From: Massospora cicadina
Lineage: Eukaryota > Entomophthoromycota > Entomophthoromycetes > Entomophthorales > Entomophthoraceae
Assembly (NCBI GenBank): GCA_022478985.1
Contig: JAKSZP010005646.1
Location: 23,552 to 87,551 of the forward strand
Direction: 5' to 3'
Length of the DNA stretch: 64,000 bases
Part shown: positions 32,363 to 43,974 of the stretch, one piece after another
Position numbering within the stretch: the first letter of the stretch is position 1
How the letters are laid out: each line of letters opens with the position of its first letter
Made by a program: the position numbers and the translations under genes
The notes under the pieces: model-generated
What the model saw: only the letters and a program-made list of their open reading frames with translations
The model's database searches: none
What the model was told of the DNA's origin: nothing

Positions 32363-33599
32363 CACAGCTGCTATAAACACAATCTGAAAATATACTAATC
32401 AAACATCAAAAATGGCTCCAATCAATTGTGTACAACCAGATGTTGAAAATGAACTCAAAGTTCATAGAAAGGTCAGTGAAATTCAAAGGAAGACTCATGG
32501 CAACATTGTCAATGTAGAGCATGAATTATAGCATAAGAATTAGCGGGGTTCTTTTTTCACATATGGCATAATTGGTTTAAAGCAGTCTAAACATGTTAAG
32601 AGACACCACTGGATTACTTTTTAAGGAAGACTAGGCAGCAATTTACAGTTCCAGCAAAATGGTTACCTTTTCTATGCACTATTCATTTTTTGTTATTATC
32701 TCAAGTCAATAATAGCAGCTTGTGGACAAAAATTAAAGAACAATAAGGCATGTTTGATGATGTCAATCTTTATATAAAAAAGCTTAAAGGGATCATCAGC
32801 TTACTGGTAAGTTGCTTTAAAATAAACTCATCCCCTAAATTAGATGCCTTGGTCCACCAAAATACTTCATTACCTTGAGCTGAAATGATTTACGTTAATT
32901 AGATAAAAAAGAGCTCTCTTGATAGTTGATGGTATGCTGAACAAAGAAAAAACTTCTGAATGTATGTGTAACCAAGAAACTTTTTGAACGATATCCAGTA
33001 ATTGCAAGAAAACATTTCATGGTATGAGTCAAAGCATTTATGAGTTCATATGGAGTATTGACCAAATCTTTAGTGAAAAACTTCAATTTTTTGGTGGTGC
33101 ATCAAGATCTAGAATTGAGGAAGTTCAAATCTTCACATGGTAGTATGGATTAAAAATCATCCATCATTCAAACAAACTGAAGAAATCCGTGTACTCAATG
33201 AAGTTTGCACATATTTTGTGCCCTCAAATGATAAAAACTATATAACATTCTAAAAAAATGCCAAGTACATCATATCACACCTAAATTTAAAAAAACCAAC
33301 ATGGCTACAACTTGTCAATTATTCTTTCCAAGCCAAACGTGCACAAAACTTGCATCAGCACTCATTTATCTGATTAGGTAATTATCAATAATGGAATAAC
33401 ATGTTTTATAAAGCGCCAGCAGAAATATTGTTGGTTTAACTAAATGTAAATGCTTCTCAAGTTATATTAAACCAATATGGATATTCAACCATGTGGATTA
33501 AATTAGTCAATAGCATATATATTGCTAAGTAAATATCAAAAACAGATCATATAGTGAAAAATGCAATTATAGTGTGAGCAATCCAGCAAATTTGTCATG

Positions 33600-34100
33600 A
33601 GGAAAATAACATATCTTGCAGATCATTTAAAATTTACATGTGTCTTATGAACAAATTCCAGAAATTCATCTTGTGAATGCGCTTTTAAGCTGTACCGTCC
33701 CAACTTAAGGGAAAGCTCAAAATTATGCATTTTATGACCACTTGTAAGCCTTAACAAAGATATAAAATTCTACTGTTTGATGAGTTTGGCCAAGCAACTG
33801 GATATTACACTAAATCTTCAAGCGTTACAAAAATTCCACTTGAGAATCCAACTTATACCCTTATTAACATGACCTTAATGGATTTTTTATCAATTTTCCA
33901 GTCACATTATGCTAAAAAAAAAACAGGAAAACAATGGAGATAGTATAGACAGGATGCTTATGGCAATATACCGCTTCATACAAGAAAGCAATTGATAACT
34001 CTGTTTAAAAATAACATGATGTCAGTTAGAAATGCACTTAAAGTTATAAAGGTTCCATACTTAATGGCTACATCTGATCCAAAAAAAATTCCTACAGTCT
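33600..34100 (+). pseudogene. Helitron protein segment before the helicase
   Basis: The plus strand reads YDEFGQATGYYTKSSSVTKI, then PLENPTYTLINMTLMDFLSI across small frame changes. Helitron proteins commonly show a 'IP...P.Y....(M/L)...F' pattern between Rep and helicase. It is followed by weak readings up to 35200. I assign it by pattern and position only. Confidence 0.4.
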
Positions 34101-35214
34101 TCTCCTTCAATATATGCCATACCGTTTTAACCAATAACTGCTTATAAATTTAACTCTACAAGAGAAGCATTATTAGATTGAGAAACTCTTTTTAAAAAAC
34201 TAGTGAGACATGGAAACTTTTTCGTTAATGTTATCAACAACTTGAGAATGTTTTCAGTCTAATTCATGCCTTTGATATTCTTGATGAAGAACAAATTGAA
34301 ATGGAAGACGAAATTGAAGAAGTTATGGAGCAACAGATGGATGATGAGGAACACAAAAGACATACCAGGCTATGAATATAGTCAACGGGAAATCTTCCAT
34401 GTAATCACTAAAATCATTCACAATCAACTGGAAGGAAGTTAACACTGTGAACGGCTCTTATTAATGGGTCAAGCTGAACTGGAAAAACTTTTTTATTCAA
34501 TCTTCTCAAGAATCAAGTCAAATGATGCTATAGAAAACAGGCTGTAAATGTTAGTGACCTTAACGGCGTTGCAGCACAATTAGTGGGTGGTCTAACATTA
34601 CACTCATTACTTAATTACTATATAAAAGAACTACAAAACATTTGTGATATTCTAATGCTTAATGAAACTATCTCAGATTGATGTGACAGTTTTGAAAAAA
34701 TATCAGGTTCTTCTTTATAAATGAGATCTCAATGGTATCACATTAATTGCTTTTCATGATCAACTCACTCCTAAAACAACTGAAAAAATCAACATGGAGC
34801 CTTTTGGAGGTATCAGTATCTTGATAATTAGTGATTTAATAATTTGATGAAGCTACCACCAGTAAGAGGAAAATGAATATTCCAAGAGACAAACGTTTGC
34901 TTCCAGTTAAGCACTTTTGGATACTGTTTACACTAATTATATTAAAGGAGAACATGAGTACATGGTTATACAACATTCATTGACATTCTAAATTCACTTA
35001 TAGTTGGAGAACTCACATCAAACCACATTGCTTTGATAATGAAAGAGTAAAATCAACATGGATGATAGATTTACAACAGAAAAAGCATTGTGAATTCACC
35101 TGACCAATCTACAAGATAAGATCACAGCAGGAAAGTACTGGAGTACTTTAGAAACAAAAGTGCTGAAATCTTCAAAATTTTAAATGAGATCAACTTGTGG
35201 ATGCCACTTGACCA
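34101..35214 (+). pseudogene. Helitron helicase body, heavily decayed
   Basis: Plus-strand readings in all three frames with many stops. A clear Walker A could not be placed in one frame. Position between the segment at 33600-34100 and the helicase C-terminus implies that this stretch encoded the PIF1 ATPase core. Confidence 0.35.
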
Positions 35215-35551
35215 TTGAGAGATAGTGCCCACTTGAATACTATCATACCAAATGACATTAACAACATTAAAGATTATTCAAATGAATTTGAAATATTTTT
35301 GGAAAAAGTCATGCTACAATTAAATATTGATGTATTCAGAGGTCTTGTCAATGGGGCAATAAGATATTTGAATGGAATAATTTGGCCACATCTCTATAGA
35401 GGACAATTTTATAAGAATAACTTACCACTAGTCTGAATAGACTTTGGCCGAGATGACTCTCACATATTACATCCAAAAGCCATTCAATTTCATATCCTTT
35501 TTAGCTACATAACTGCTGAACAACAAATGTTGCTGTTGATTTTATCATGGG
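35215..35551 (+). pseudogene. Helitron PIF1-like helicase, C-terminal part before F
   Basis: The frame from 35215 reads HLNTIIPNDINNIKDYSNEF, NIDVFRGLVNGAIRYLNGII and, after a stop, IDFGRDDSHILHPKAIQFHI and AEQQMLLLILSW. 'GLVNGA.G.(V/L)' and the final 'LPL.L(S/A)WA' are PIF1-family helicase signatures. In intact proteins the latter leads directly into '..(T/V)HK.QG.T'. That next motif is found at 43057 on the other side of element F, so F cut the gene within the motif. Confidence 0.75.
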
Positions 35552-36773
35552 AGTTAGCTTGCTGACCTCAACTTGCTTAACATGTGAGTCTTGCTCACTT
35601 CTCAGGTGGTCTATTCCATGCAGATTAGGCACTAACAACCTTTACTTAGATCACAATCATTCTTGTAGAGAAAATTCTCCTTTGACGCTACCAATTGTAG
35701 CATTGATACCTTTAGTAAACTGTTTACACCATTGTCAAATCTTCTGTTGACACTCTCTGATAGATTGTTATATGTGGCCCTCAGGACTCACCAGAAGCCA
35801 ATCCACCCTCTCCATTAGCATCTCAGCTCCAAGATATCCACAATGTAGAGTGTCCTTGTTCAAACAAAGCAGATCTCGAATTGGTTACTGTATTCTGCTT
35901 GATAGTTGATCCCAGACTTGATACTGGCAACTAGTTCACTTAAAGCACTATAAGTGAAATTTAAAAAGTATAAATCTGAGATTCTGTGGAAAGCTATAAT
36001 TGATGTAAATATTGAAGTATTTTATACTTCTGATGAAAAATCAGGATATAAAATGAATGAATATCATAAAGTAAAGTAGGAATTTAGATAATGATATTGA
36101 AATTTTCAGGATCCCCTATTGAGATGGCATCTCACTGCTACTCCCATTACTTCATCCATTTAATTTAATTCTTTTATCCATGAGCTCCTTCTCATGGTGA
36201 TTACCCCATAACCTTACTATCCAGGGGCTTCTCATATGTCCCCACTTTTGGTTATGGGTGGGTGCATCTTCTTCAAATATTGCTTTATTACCAAATCTGG
36301 TTATATGCTTATTGACTTCAGGTTTGAGTGATGGCACTCCTTTTCTGCTCCTTGCATCATGTTTTTGAGTGACTCTCAATATTAGTTGCTTTCAGATTTG
36401 ATAATATCTATACTTGAGTCTCAATCATTCCTATTGGGTAATTCTGTTAAGTAATCATTTCATCATCAGCAAATTGCAAATTATTTCAGCCCCCAAGGTA
36501 TAATAGAGGGTTGATTTTCACAATGATTTTGGGTGACATTGTCATCTTTATTAACCAAATCCTTTTAAGCGTCAGGGTAAAATTTTAGTTTGCATAATTT
36601 CACCTTGATGGTGGAGAAAATTTGTTGGCTCACCCAAATCTATATAAGGGGCTCATCCATCTCCATCCGTGGAGGGTAGGTTGCCTAGGCCTCTACCAAT
36701 TTGAGGGTGAGCTCTGCTCATTTTAATAGCCAGAAAATGATCTGCTGATTCATCTGTGGCCTCATCTGTGACA
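35552..36773 (-). repeat. 3' LTR of element F
   Basis: It matches 41837-43051 along its length, for example GTTGACACTCTCTGATAGATTG and CATCATGTTTTTGAGTGACTCT. It ends CTGTGACA on the right. The left edge near 35552 is set by the Helitron reading and by the candidate duplication ATGGG (35547-35551) versus ATAGG (43052-43056). A TATATAAGGGGC core is at 36641-36652. Confidence 0.82.
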
Positions 36774-36784
36774 CTTCTCCTCTC
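36774..36784 (-). other. Polypurine tract of element F
   Basis: The minus strand reads GAGAGGAGAAG directly before the 3' LTR. Confidence 0.6.
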
Positions 36785-37310
36785 AAGATGAGACTGAGGG
36801 AATGCCATCATGTGCAGAGCATGTATTCTATTAAATAAAATGTTAGTATCATTGTCCCAGATAGAGTATTCAGCTCCTCTCTTTGTCAAGACAGTGTCAG
36901 GCCTAGTCTAAATAGCCTGTGACTTCTCTGGCTGTGTTCCTCGCAGATGATAGAACAAACCCTTGTCCCAAAGCTGAACTCAGGTAGTCTAGTTTGTCTT
37001 TGACTCTCCCATTGACTTTGAGGGATAGTCGCCTTAATATTGTTTAAAAGCTTCTACTAAATTATGACAAGTTCATCACCTAACTCCTTCAGATAGCTTA
37101 GATGGCTGGTTCTTCCAGTCTACTGTGATGATTGTTGCTAGGAGAGTTAGCAAAGCTGCCTCTCACCCATAAAGGGTTATGAAAGGTGACATCTTAATCA
37201 CTCAGTGTTGGCTCAACCGGTAAGCCAACAACACTAAGACAGCAAATGATCCCATTTAAATTGTAAACGAGGGCCATTTTCTTCATAATCCTACCTAAGG
37301 TTACATTGAC

Positions 37311-37598
37311 TCATTTGACACTTCTATTTGAGATTGGAGTGATGAGGTAGTGAACTACTGCTTCAATCCCATGAGGTCCATTAACTTTCTCACCACGTCT
37401 GAGATGAAGTTCTTCCTGTTTTTTTAAAAGTAAAACTTGAGTGCAACCATTCCTAGTGATGACTTGATTGTAAAGAAGCAAACGATGGAGTTTTTTATAC
37501 ATCTTGACTATGGAGGCCTCAACCCACTTGTTGAAGTGGTCAATAGTGACTAATATGAACTTTGATCCGCTGATAGCAGTTGGTAGAGGTCCTACCAT
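37311..37598 (-). pseudogene. Element F integrase core fragment
   Basis: The frame reads MVGPLPTAISGSKFILVTID, then HFNKWVEASIV and GCTQVLLLKKQEE. This is the first half of the gypsy integrase core ('D..GPLP', '(V/I)DHF.KWVEA', 'GCP..LLSDNG..F'). The second catalytic Asp region is lost after VLL. The zinc-binding part would lie to the right, around 37640-38000, and is not clear. Inactive. Confidence 0.75.
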
Positions 37599-38249
37599 AT
37601 CAACTTACACATTGCTGAAGGGCGCTGTAGGGGGATCAGAATAAACTCAAATTGCTTTTCCAGCATGCAGAAACTTGCACAGGGTATGCACAAATTTAAA
37701 GCTTGGTGCACTTCGTCATACATACACTTCCAGTAGAACCTCTCTTTCAAGTATTCCAGCGCTTTCTGAAATCTTTAATTGTCCATGTTCTTATAATCTC
37801 CATCACCAACTCCATTTGGTCACAAGTCTGAATATAGGGGTACCATCTGTTTTAATATCTTCTTCTGTAGATTTTCATTGACATTTCATGTGTTTTGAAA
37901 CATCTCCTCAGGACGCTCTTAACTTCCTCTGTTTCATCCTTCCAGGCCTCTTTTGATAGCCCAATTTAGTCATAAAGGTGATTGCTCTCTAGTACTTATA
38001 AGTGGAACACCAGTAGTCATAAAAGACCATCATCATTTAGGTGTTTGACCCCCAGCTCAGTGTATGATCTCAAAATCATAGCCTTAGAGGAGTATGGCCC
38101 AGCGGGCAAGGCGTCTGTCAAAATCCTTTATGTTCTGCAATTAGCATAGTGACACGTGATACATCAGTGACTTTTTAATTTATCCTGTACAACTAAGGTC
38201 TGAGGTGTTTGATTGCTTGGATCATCATTAAGCACTCGCACTAAGTGAA

Positions 38250-38560
38250 TGTGTGATTCTTACCTACTTTTCTGAACACCTTTATATATAATATTTGATC
38301 AGGTAATCTATTCCATTTTAATCTAATTGTTCCAGGATTGCGCCAAATCCTACATCACTGGTGTCATTATAAAAGTAGAGCATTTTGTTGAAGCCAGGAT
38401 AGTCTAAGATTAGCGCCACTACCAATCTTGCCTTTAATCCACAAAGGCCTGCTCCTACCTTAGGCCCCAATTTAATTTTGTTTCCTTGGTGAGCAGGTAT
38501 GTAAGGGGTGATGCCAAGTTTGTGAAATGGGGATGAACTGTCAGTAATATCCAACCATTC
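38250..38560 (-). pseudogene. Element F RT connection and RNase H fragment
   Basis: The frame 38318-38554 reads PAHQGNKIKLGPKVGAGLCG, then LYFYNDTSDVGFGAILEQLD. The latter corresponds to 'L..DAS..G.GA.L.Q.D' of RNase H. The catalytic Asp is replaced by Asn in NDTSDVG, depending on alignment. Further RNase H motifs lie in other frames at 38100-38250. Position between RT and integrase fits. Confidence 0.65.
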
Positions 38561-39250
38561 TGAGGAACACTTAGATGTCCCTCATGCTCCTTGGTGGCTC
38601 TATAGCCACAATGGCTTTCATCTTCCTGTCTTGAGGCTTAATCTTGCTTGTGCTGATCTCATACACAAGGAACTCTAACTGTATATTGACAAAGGTGCAT
38701 TTGCTCCATTTCAACTTCATATTAGACGATCATAGCCGTGTAAAGACCTCTTGGAGGTGCTGTAGATGCTCTTGGAATGGTTGGATGAATATGTGATGCA
38801 GTCAAGATAGATCATTACACTAGATAACTTTAGATCACCGAAAATGCAATCCATTGCATGCTGGAAGGTAACAGAGGCGTTACAAAGACCCTGCTGCGTC
38901 CCTTAGGGGCTCAAACAACCCCTGGTTACTAATAAAGGCGCAATTCTCTTGATCTTCTAGTGAGAGCTTCATCTGCCAGTAGCCTCTGGCCAGATCCATC
39001 GTTGAAAAGTAATTCAAGTCACTCAATATTTCAGAGAATTATCAATGCACAGAAGCAAGTAAGAGTCCTTCTTAGTTATCTCAAACAAGTGGCGGTAGTC
39101 CATAACTACTCTGTGAGTTCCATCATTTTTTATATGAGCAAAAAAGGAGAGGCCATGGACTCTTTAAAGGTCTTATAAGCCCTACTTTAGCTAGTTGATT
39201 AGGCTCTTAAGTAATAAAAACATTCTCTGCTTTAGAGCGGCAGTAAGGTT
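38560..39250 (-). pseudogene. Element F reverse transcriptase
   Basis: The minus strand reads MDLARGYWQMKLSLEDQENC (about 38930-38990), then broken sequence with the catalytic region as IYLDCITYS-like text near 38800, then NMKLKWSKCTFVNIQLEFLV and KIKPQDRKMKAIVAIEPPRS. All are RT and connection motifs in the right order. The second Asp of the YLDD box is Cys. At least four frame changes separate the pieces, so the copy is dead. Confidence 0.75.
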
Positions 39251-39749
39251 TGGTTTGAATGGTATAATAGAACTGGTATCATTTTGTGGACCTCATCCTT
39301 GCATAAGCCATAGTCGTTGGATATGGTACTGAAAATTTCACTGAAATCGTCCAACAACTCGTCAAGCTCCATCTTCTGTATGGGGTTGTATCCCCAAACC
39401 TGAGCTCATCAAAATTCCCTACTGCATGTACAGATTCATTCTCTTGGCGACTGGGCAATAAGTATAATGAAACATCCTGTCTCCTTTTAACTCTGATAGG
39501 TTACATAGTGATATTTTAAAACAATGCTCAGATCTCCATAGTAGTTGGTGTCATATATCCATGGTAGTACCCTAGGTTCTTTTTTGTAGATTCCATCATT
39601 GCTGAAGACTTCAAATGTGGTATCCAGTGAAATCTTATTACTAATTGACATAGTCATCTGGCATTAATCCCTGGTTAAATCTATATATTCTTTTTAGCGC
39701 TCAGAGGAATCCTTTCTTCTGCACTAACAGTGGGCGGTAACTGCTTTAC

Positions 39750-40250
39750 CCCTTCTCAGTTAGGATGTATTGGATAGTGAAGATAGATTGATCTATTTTC
39801 ACCAAGTACGTCCATTATTCCTGAAGTTTCATATATTCATCCTTAAATACCAGCTGAAGTTGGTAACTCAAGATGTTCACTATGTGGATGTGAAATCGTT
39901 TTTGCTCCAAACTCCAAGAGAAACTGTGACCCAATCAAAAAGTCTTAGTGATCATTGTCCAAAACCACTTCTGGGGCTTTTAGGACCATGATTCCAGAGT
40001 GAAAGGGTAACACAGATTAGGCTCCTAGTGCGGAGGTAACATCTGGTTCAGCTTTGCGGTACTTTATATTATAATTGTTACCAGGCATGAACTTTAGCTT
40101 CTTCATGAGCTTTGATGATATGATGCTGACTGGTGCCCAGTGTCCAGTACTTCCAAGATGCAAACTTTCTGGATAATCATCTATGATTGTTATGCTCTTG
40201 CTGAAATGATTTCACGTGTTCAATACTTCTTTAGTGGATTGTTCAAACTG
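39750..40250 (-). pseudogene. Element F aspartic protease region
   Basis: The minus strand reads a VLDTG triplet near 40140, then after a one-base shift PVSIISSKLMKKLKFMPG, and further on DFLIGSQFLLEFGAK near 39890-39940. The D-T-G triplet and the 'LIG.QFL' block match the retropepsin pattern of A, B and C. In this element the catalytic triplet is intact while the frame is not. Confidence 0.6.
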
Positions 40251-40776
40251 TCTAATAGTGGAAGCACTTGTGGTAGCTTTGACAGTATCTTTAACATCTG
40301 GTGCTAAGTTCTTAGAAAAGTTATAACTATATGCTCTCCTTCCACCAACTGAATTATTGAATGGGTAGGCTAATTTGCCTGCACCAGGTAGGTATTGTTA
40401 AATTTATATCTGTCAGTGCTGTGGACGCTTAATATAGCAGGCACAGCCATCACGCTAGGTGACTTAACATGTGGTATCCTGAACTAGCCAAATAATCCTT
40501 TTTGTGATAATCTTCACCCTCAGTGTGGAGATCCACCAAGTTTACACCATTGGGGTATCCTCCTTATGGAGTGCCTCTTTCTTTTCTGCAGTGAGTAACA
40601 ACAAGAACAATAAAATTGCTCAGGTTGACAGCACTTATTGCAGGTTAACCATCAATGAAGCAAGTTCTCAGATGGTTTGGAATTCTTATCCTTTGGTTTG
40701 TCGTCCTTAACATTAGCAACTTAATTGCCTTGCTAACTTATCAAAAAGATGTGCTCATAGCCTTATATTCAAATTT

Positions 40777-41215
40777 CTACATCACTTTTACATTGAGTAA
40801 AGCTTTTATAAGCACCTTTAGGTATGTTGCACTCTTACCCACTAGAGTCATATGCATCTTTAAGGTGGGATGCATCTCCAATGCACTCAGCAGAACAGTT
40901 TCATGGTAAGTAAATCCATGGTACCTGTAGTCAACAATTGTTGAGCCTTGAGATAGTAGCAAGAGGCATAGTTCATGACAACTTTTTCTTTCTTATTTTC
41001 TTAAAGAGAAACTGGTGCCTCATATTTTTGATGTCTTGTTCACTACTGAACTTGTGAATCAATATACTCTTTATCTCAGTCCAAAGTAGTACAGGTTGTA
41101 AACTCACATGAAAATCCTGAGACTTGCAGCTCATACATTCTTGCACGTAGCAAGCCTTTTGGCAATTGCTAGTGACATCCATGCTGTTCTCATAAATATG
41201 GAGGAAACCACACAA
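40777..41215 (-). pseudogene. Element F gag fragments
   Basis: Two minus-strand frames (40973-41215 and 40777-40962) include VLLWTEIKSILIHKFSSEQD, which fits the gypsy capsid pattern 'W.E(A/I)K..L...F', and MLLSQGSTIVDYRYHGFTYH. They sit between PBS and protease. No zinc knuckle is visible. A 73-80 codon plus-strand frame over the same bases is a shadow. Confidence 0.5.
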
Positions 41216-41818
41216 TTGCCCTTCTCCTTTTATATACAGGTCTTAGAGTACAGTTTAAAGTTATGATCCTCTTCAACAGGGTCAGTGTGCATCATGTTCA
41301 GTTGTATGGCAGTTCTGACTGGTTGTGGGACTCTTTGGATAACCTATAAAGGTGCCTCTAATTGGGTTACTAGTCAAGTAGAGGTAGGTTCTGGTATAGT
41401 ATGCATTTGTACCTTCAATCATCTACACTCTTGTCCGTAGAAAATGGCATATTGTCATGCTTTTCCAAGCTCTCTATATACATTCAAAGCGCAGATGATT
41501 TCTCTAGTTCTCTTTTTTCAAAAAATACAATTATCTCCTCTTTACTCTTAAGAGTAGATTAAGTTTATTATTGGTAAAGGACCTCTAACAATAATTATAG
41601 ATTCAATTTTTGCTTTTCTGGAAGACTCCTTGACATGCTCAAGATTGTTTTATAGATCATGCACTTTTAATTCAAGGATATGTATTCTTGAATGGATGGT
41701 ATCCTCCCCCTTAACCAGAAGCTTAGAGAAATTTCTCTATGATATACTTTCATATCTGCTTCATTATCAAACTGCTCATGAGAACTCTCATGTCCTCATT
41801 AGAGCCTGATGATCGCAC

Positions 41819-41835
41819 TTCTGTAGTGAAGACCA
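41819..41835 (-). promoter_or_regulatory. Primer-binding site of element F
   Basis: The minus strand reads TGGTCTTCACTACAGAA just outside the LTR. It matches the A/B/C site at 13 of 17 positions, so it is probably the same tRNA site after decay. Confidence 0.6.
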
Positions 41836-41836
41836 C

Positions 41837-43051
41837 AGTCAGCTCACCAACCTCATATTGCTTAACATATGGGGCTAACTTGCTTCTCAGGGGGTCTACT
41901 CTGCGCAGCTTACACACCAGACAACCTTCACTTAGATCAAAATCATTATTGCAGAGAAAATTCTCCTCTGATGTTACCCATTGTAGGATCAATCTCTTTG
42001 GAATTGTTTAAACCTTTAGCAAATTTTCTGTTGACACTCTCTGATAGATTGTTATATGTGGACCTCAGGACTCAACTGAATCCAATCCAACCTCTCCCTT
42101 AGCAGCTTAGCTCTAAGGTATCCGCAATATAGAGTATCCTTATTCAAACAGAGCAGATCTCAGTCTGGTTACTGTATTCTGCTTAATAGCTGATCACAAA
42201 CTTGATACTAGCAATTAGTTCACTTGAACCACTATAAGTGAAACAAAAAGTATAAAATCTGAGATTATATGGAAAGGCTCTAATTGATGTAAAAAGTGAA
42301 GTAATTTATAGTTCTGATTAAAAATCAAAATATAAAATGCTTGAATATTGTAAAGTAAAGTAGAATTTGGATAGTGATATTGGGTTTTTAGGATCCTCTA
42401 GTTAGATAGCATCTCACTACCACTTCCATTACTTCATCAATCTGATTTAATTCTTGTATCCATGAGCTCCTTATTATGGTGATTACCCTAAACCTTAATA
42501 TCCAGGGTCCTTTTCATCTGTCCCCACTTTTGGGTTATGGGTGGGTGCATCTTCTTCAGATATTGCTTTATTACCAAATCTGGTTATGCTTATTGAACTT
42601 AGGCTTAAGTGATGGCACTCCTTTGATACTCCTTGCATCATGTTTTTGAGTGACTCTCAATATTAGTTGCTTTCAGATTTGGTAATATTCACTCTTGAGC
42701 CTTGATCATTCCTGTTGGGGTAGACAGTTGAGTCATCATTTCATCATCAGCAAATTGCAAATTATTTCAGCCCTTCAAGGTATAAAAGGGGGTTGATTTT
42801 CACATTGATCTTAGTGTCATCATCATTGTTATTAGCTAAATCCTTTGGAGCATCAGAAAAAATTTTTATTTTGCATAACATTACCTTGATGGTGGAGAAA
42901 ATTTGTTGGCTCACACAAATCTATAAAAGGGGCTTATCCATCTCCATCCATGGTGGTTAGGTTCACATTTCTACCAGAAAAGAGGTGAACTCTGCTCATG
43001 TTGCTGGTTGAGAAATTATCCACTGATTCATTTTCAGCCTCATCTATAACA
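41837..43051 (-). repeat. 5' LTR of element F
   Basis: Right end CTATAACA at 43051. CTATAAAAGGGGC core at 42920-42932 (minus strand GCCCCTTTTATAG). It pairs with 35552-36773. Confidence 0.82.
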
Positions 43052-43056
43052 ATAGG

Positions 43057-43280
43057 CATCAACTGTCCATAAAATACAAGGCAGCACTGTAGACTATGCA
43101 GTTATTTATTTTGATCCAAAGCTGTTTGCTGAAGGTCAAGGGTATGTCAACCTTGGCTGAGTTAGATCTCTTGATGGACATAGGATCCAAGGATTGGACA
43201 ACTCCAAGTTAACTGGAAGAAAAGATTGCAACAATGAAGTATTATCAAAGATAGATCAGGCAAGTAATCTTTAATAAAAA
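43057..43280 (+). pseudogene. Helitron helicase C-terminus, beyond element F
   Basis: The plus strand reads ASTVHKIQGSTVDYAVIYFD, then PKLFAEGQGYVNLG, a stop, and VRSLDGHRIQGLDNSKLTGR followed by KDCNNEVLSKID and a stop at about 43278. These are the last PIF1-family motifs ('THK.QG.T.D.AV', 'GQ.YVALSRV(R/K)SL.GL' and 'CN.E.'). It continues exactly where the reading at 35551 stops. Apart from one stop it is in a single frame over about 65 codons. Confidence 0.82.
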
Positions 43281-43540
43281 CTTATAAAAATTTTGACAAA
43301 TATTATAGTTAATTAAGTAAATGAAAGATTATAAACTTCAATTATAAATATAAATATAACATATTGAGTAAAATAATATTTGATATATATATATATAAGT
43401 GACAAGAAAAAAGTTTCAACTTTTAACTGTATTTCAATAATCAAAAACTTTACTATTTGATTATAATATACAATAAAATCTGAATAAAATTTTGTTAATA
43501 TTTATAAATATATGAGAAATTTTAATATATAATGTTAGCT
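43281..43540. other. AT-rich DNA, no gene seen
   Basis: Includes a short TA microsatellite near 43383-43398. Possibly the 3' end region of the Helitron; I found no convincing terminal hairpin. Confidence 0.5.
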
Positions 43541-43557
43541 TTTAAAATCCAAATTAA

Positions 43558-43685
43558 AATTATCTGAGGTGGGCCAACCTTGGGACAAATATACCACACT
43601 GTGAATATTTTCTAGCCAGTACTGGTTTTGAACTCAAAACCTGCACTAGGGGTGGAAGCATTTTTACCTGCTTGGCTAACCACCC
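43558..43685 (-). repeat. SINE1 copy (tRNA-derived) with 17 bp duplication
   Basis: Flanked by TTTAAAATCCAAATTAA at 43541-43557 and 43686-43702, an exact 17 bp duplication. On the minus strand the head reads TTAGCCAAGCAGGTAA (A-box, fits TRGYNNARNNG) and GAGTTCAAAACC (B-box, fits GWTCRANNC). The tail reads TTTGTCCCAAGGTTGGCCCA then CCTCAGATAATT. The internal pol III promoter and the tail mark a tRNA-derived SINE. Confidence 0.85.
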
Positions 43686-43702
43686 TTTAAAATCCAAATT
43701 AA

Positions 43703-43957
43703 CCTACTAATTAAACTTAAACAATTTATGATAATAATTTAATTAAGGTATGACTAAATGTAGAAAAAAAATAAAATTTTAAAACTTGCTTTTCTTAAAG
43801 AAAAAAATAAAATATTAAAAATAAAATATAGATAAATAAAAGTCAAATAAAAAAGTCACTAAAAAGTAAATATTTTCTTTGCTAAACTATGACTTTAAAT
43901 TTTTTATTTGTGTATGACTGAAAGAAAAGCAAGCTATGTGCCTTTTGTATAATTGTA
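43703..43957. other. AT-rich DNA, no gene seen
   Basis: No coding features. It contains AAATAAAAT-type low complexity. Confidence 0.6.
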
Positions 43958-43974
43958 CACATAATTGTATTTAA

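Larger units (their letters stand above)
30660..35551 (+). mobile_element. Helitron, main part, decayed
   Basis: A rolling-circle transposon on the plus strand, continued after element F at 43057-43280. In order there is a K/R-rich N-terminal reading (30660-30880), a Helitron-type domain (31080-31330), several degenerate segments, and the PIF1-family helicase C-terminal motifs (35215-35551). Stops and frameshifts occur about every 50-100 codons, so it is ancient. I did not find the Rep HUH motif in a clear frame, nor the terminal hairpin or CTRR end, so the outer limits are uncertain. Confidence 0.72.
35552..43051 (-). mobile_element. Element F: Ty3/gypsy LTR retrotransposon inside the Helitron
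   Basis: LTRs of about 1.2 kb flank a 5.1 kb interior. On the minus strand I read a PBS, gag fragments, protease, RT, RNase H and integrase, then a purine-rich GAGAGGAGAAG before the 3' LTR. The decay is the heaviest of the four gypsy elements: almost every domain needs several frame changes. Divergence between the two LTRs is visible throughout, including many small indels. The insertion interrupts the Helitron helicase in its penultimate motif. Confidence 0.85.
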
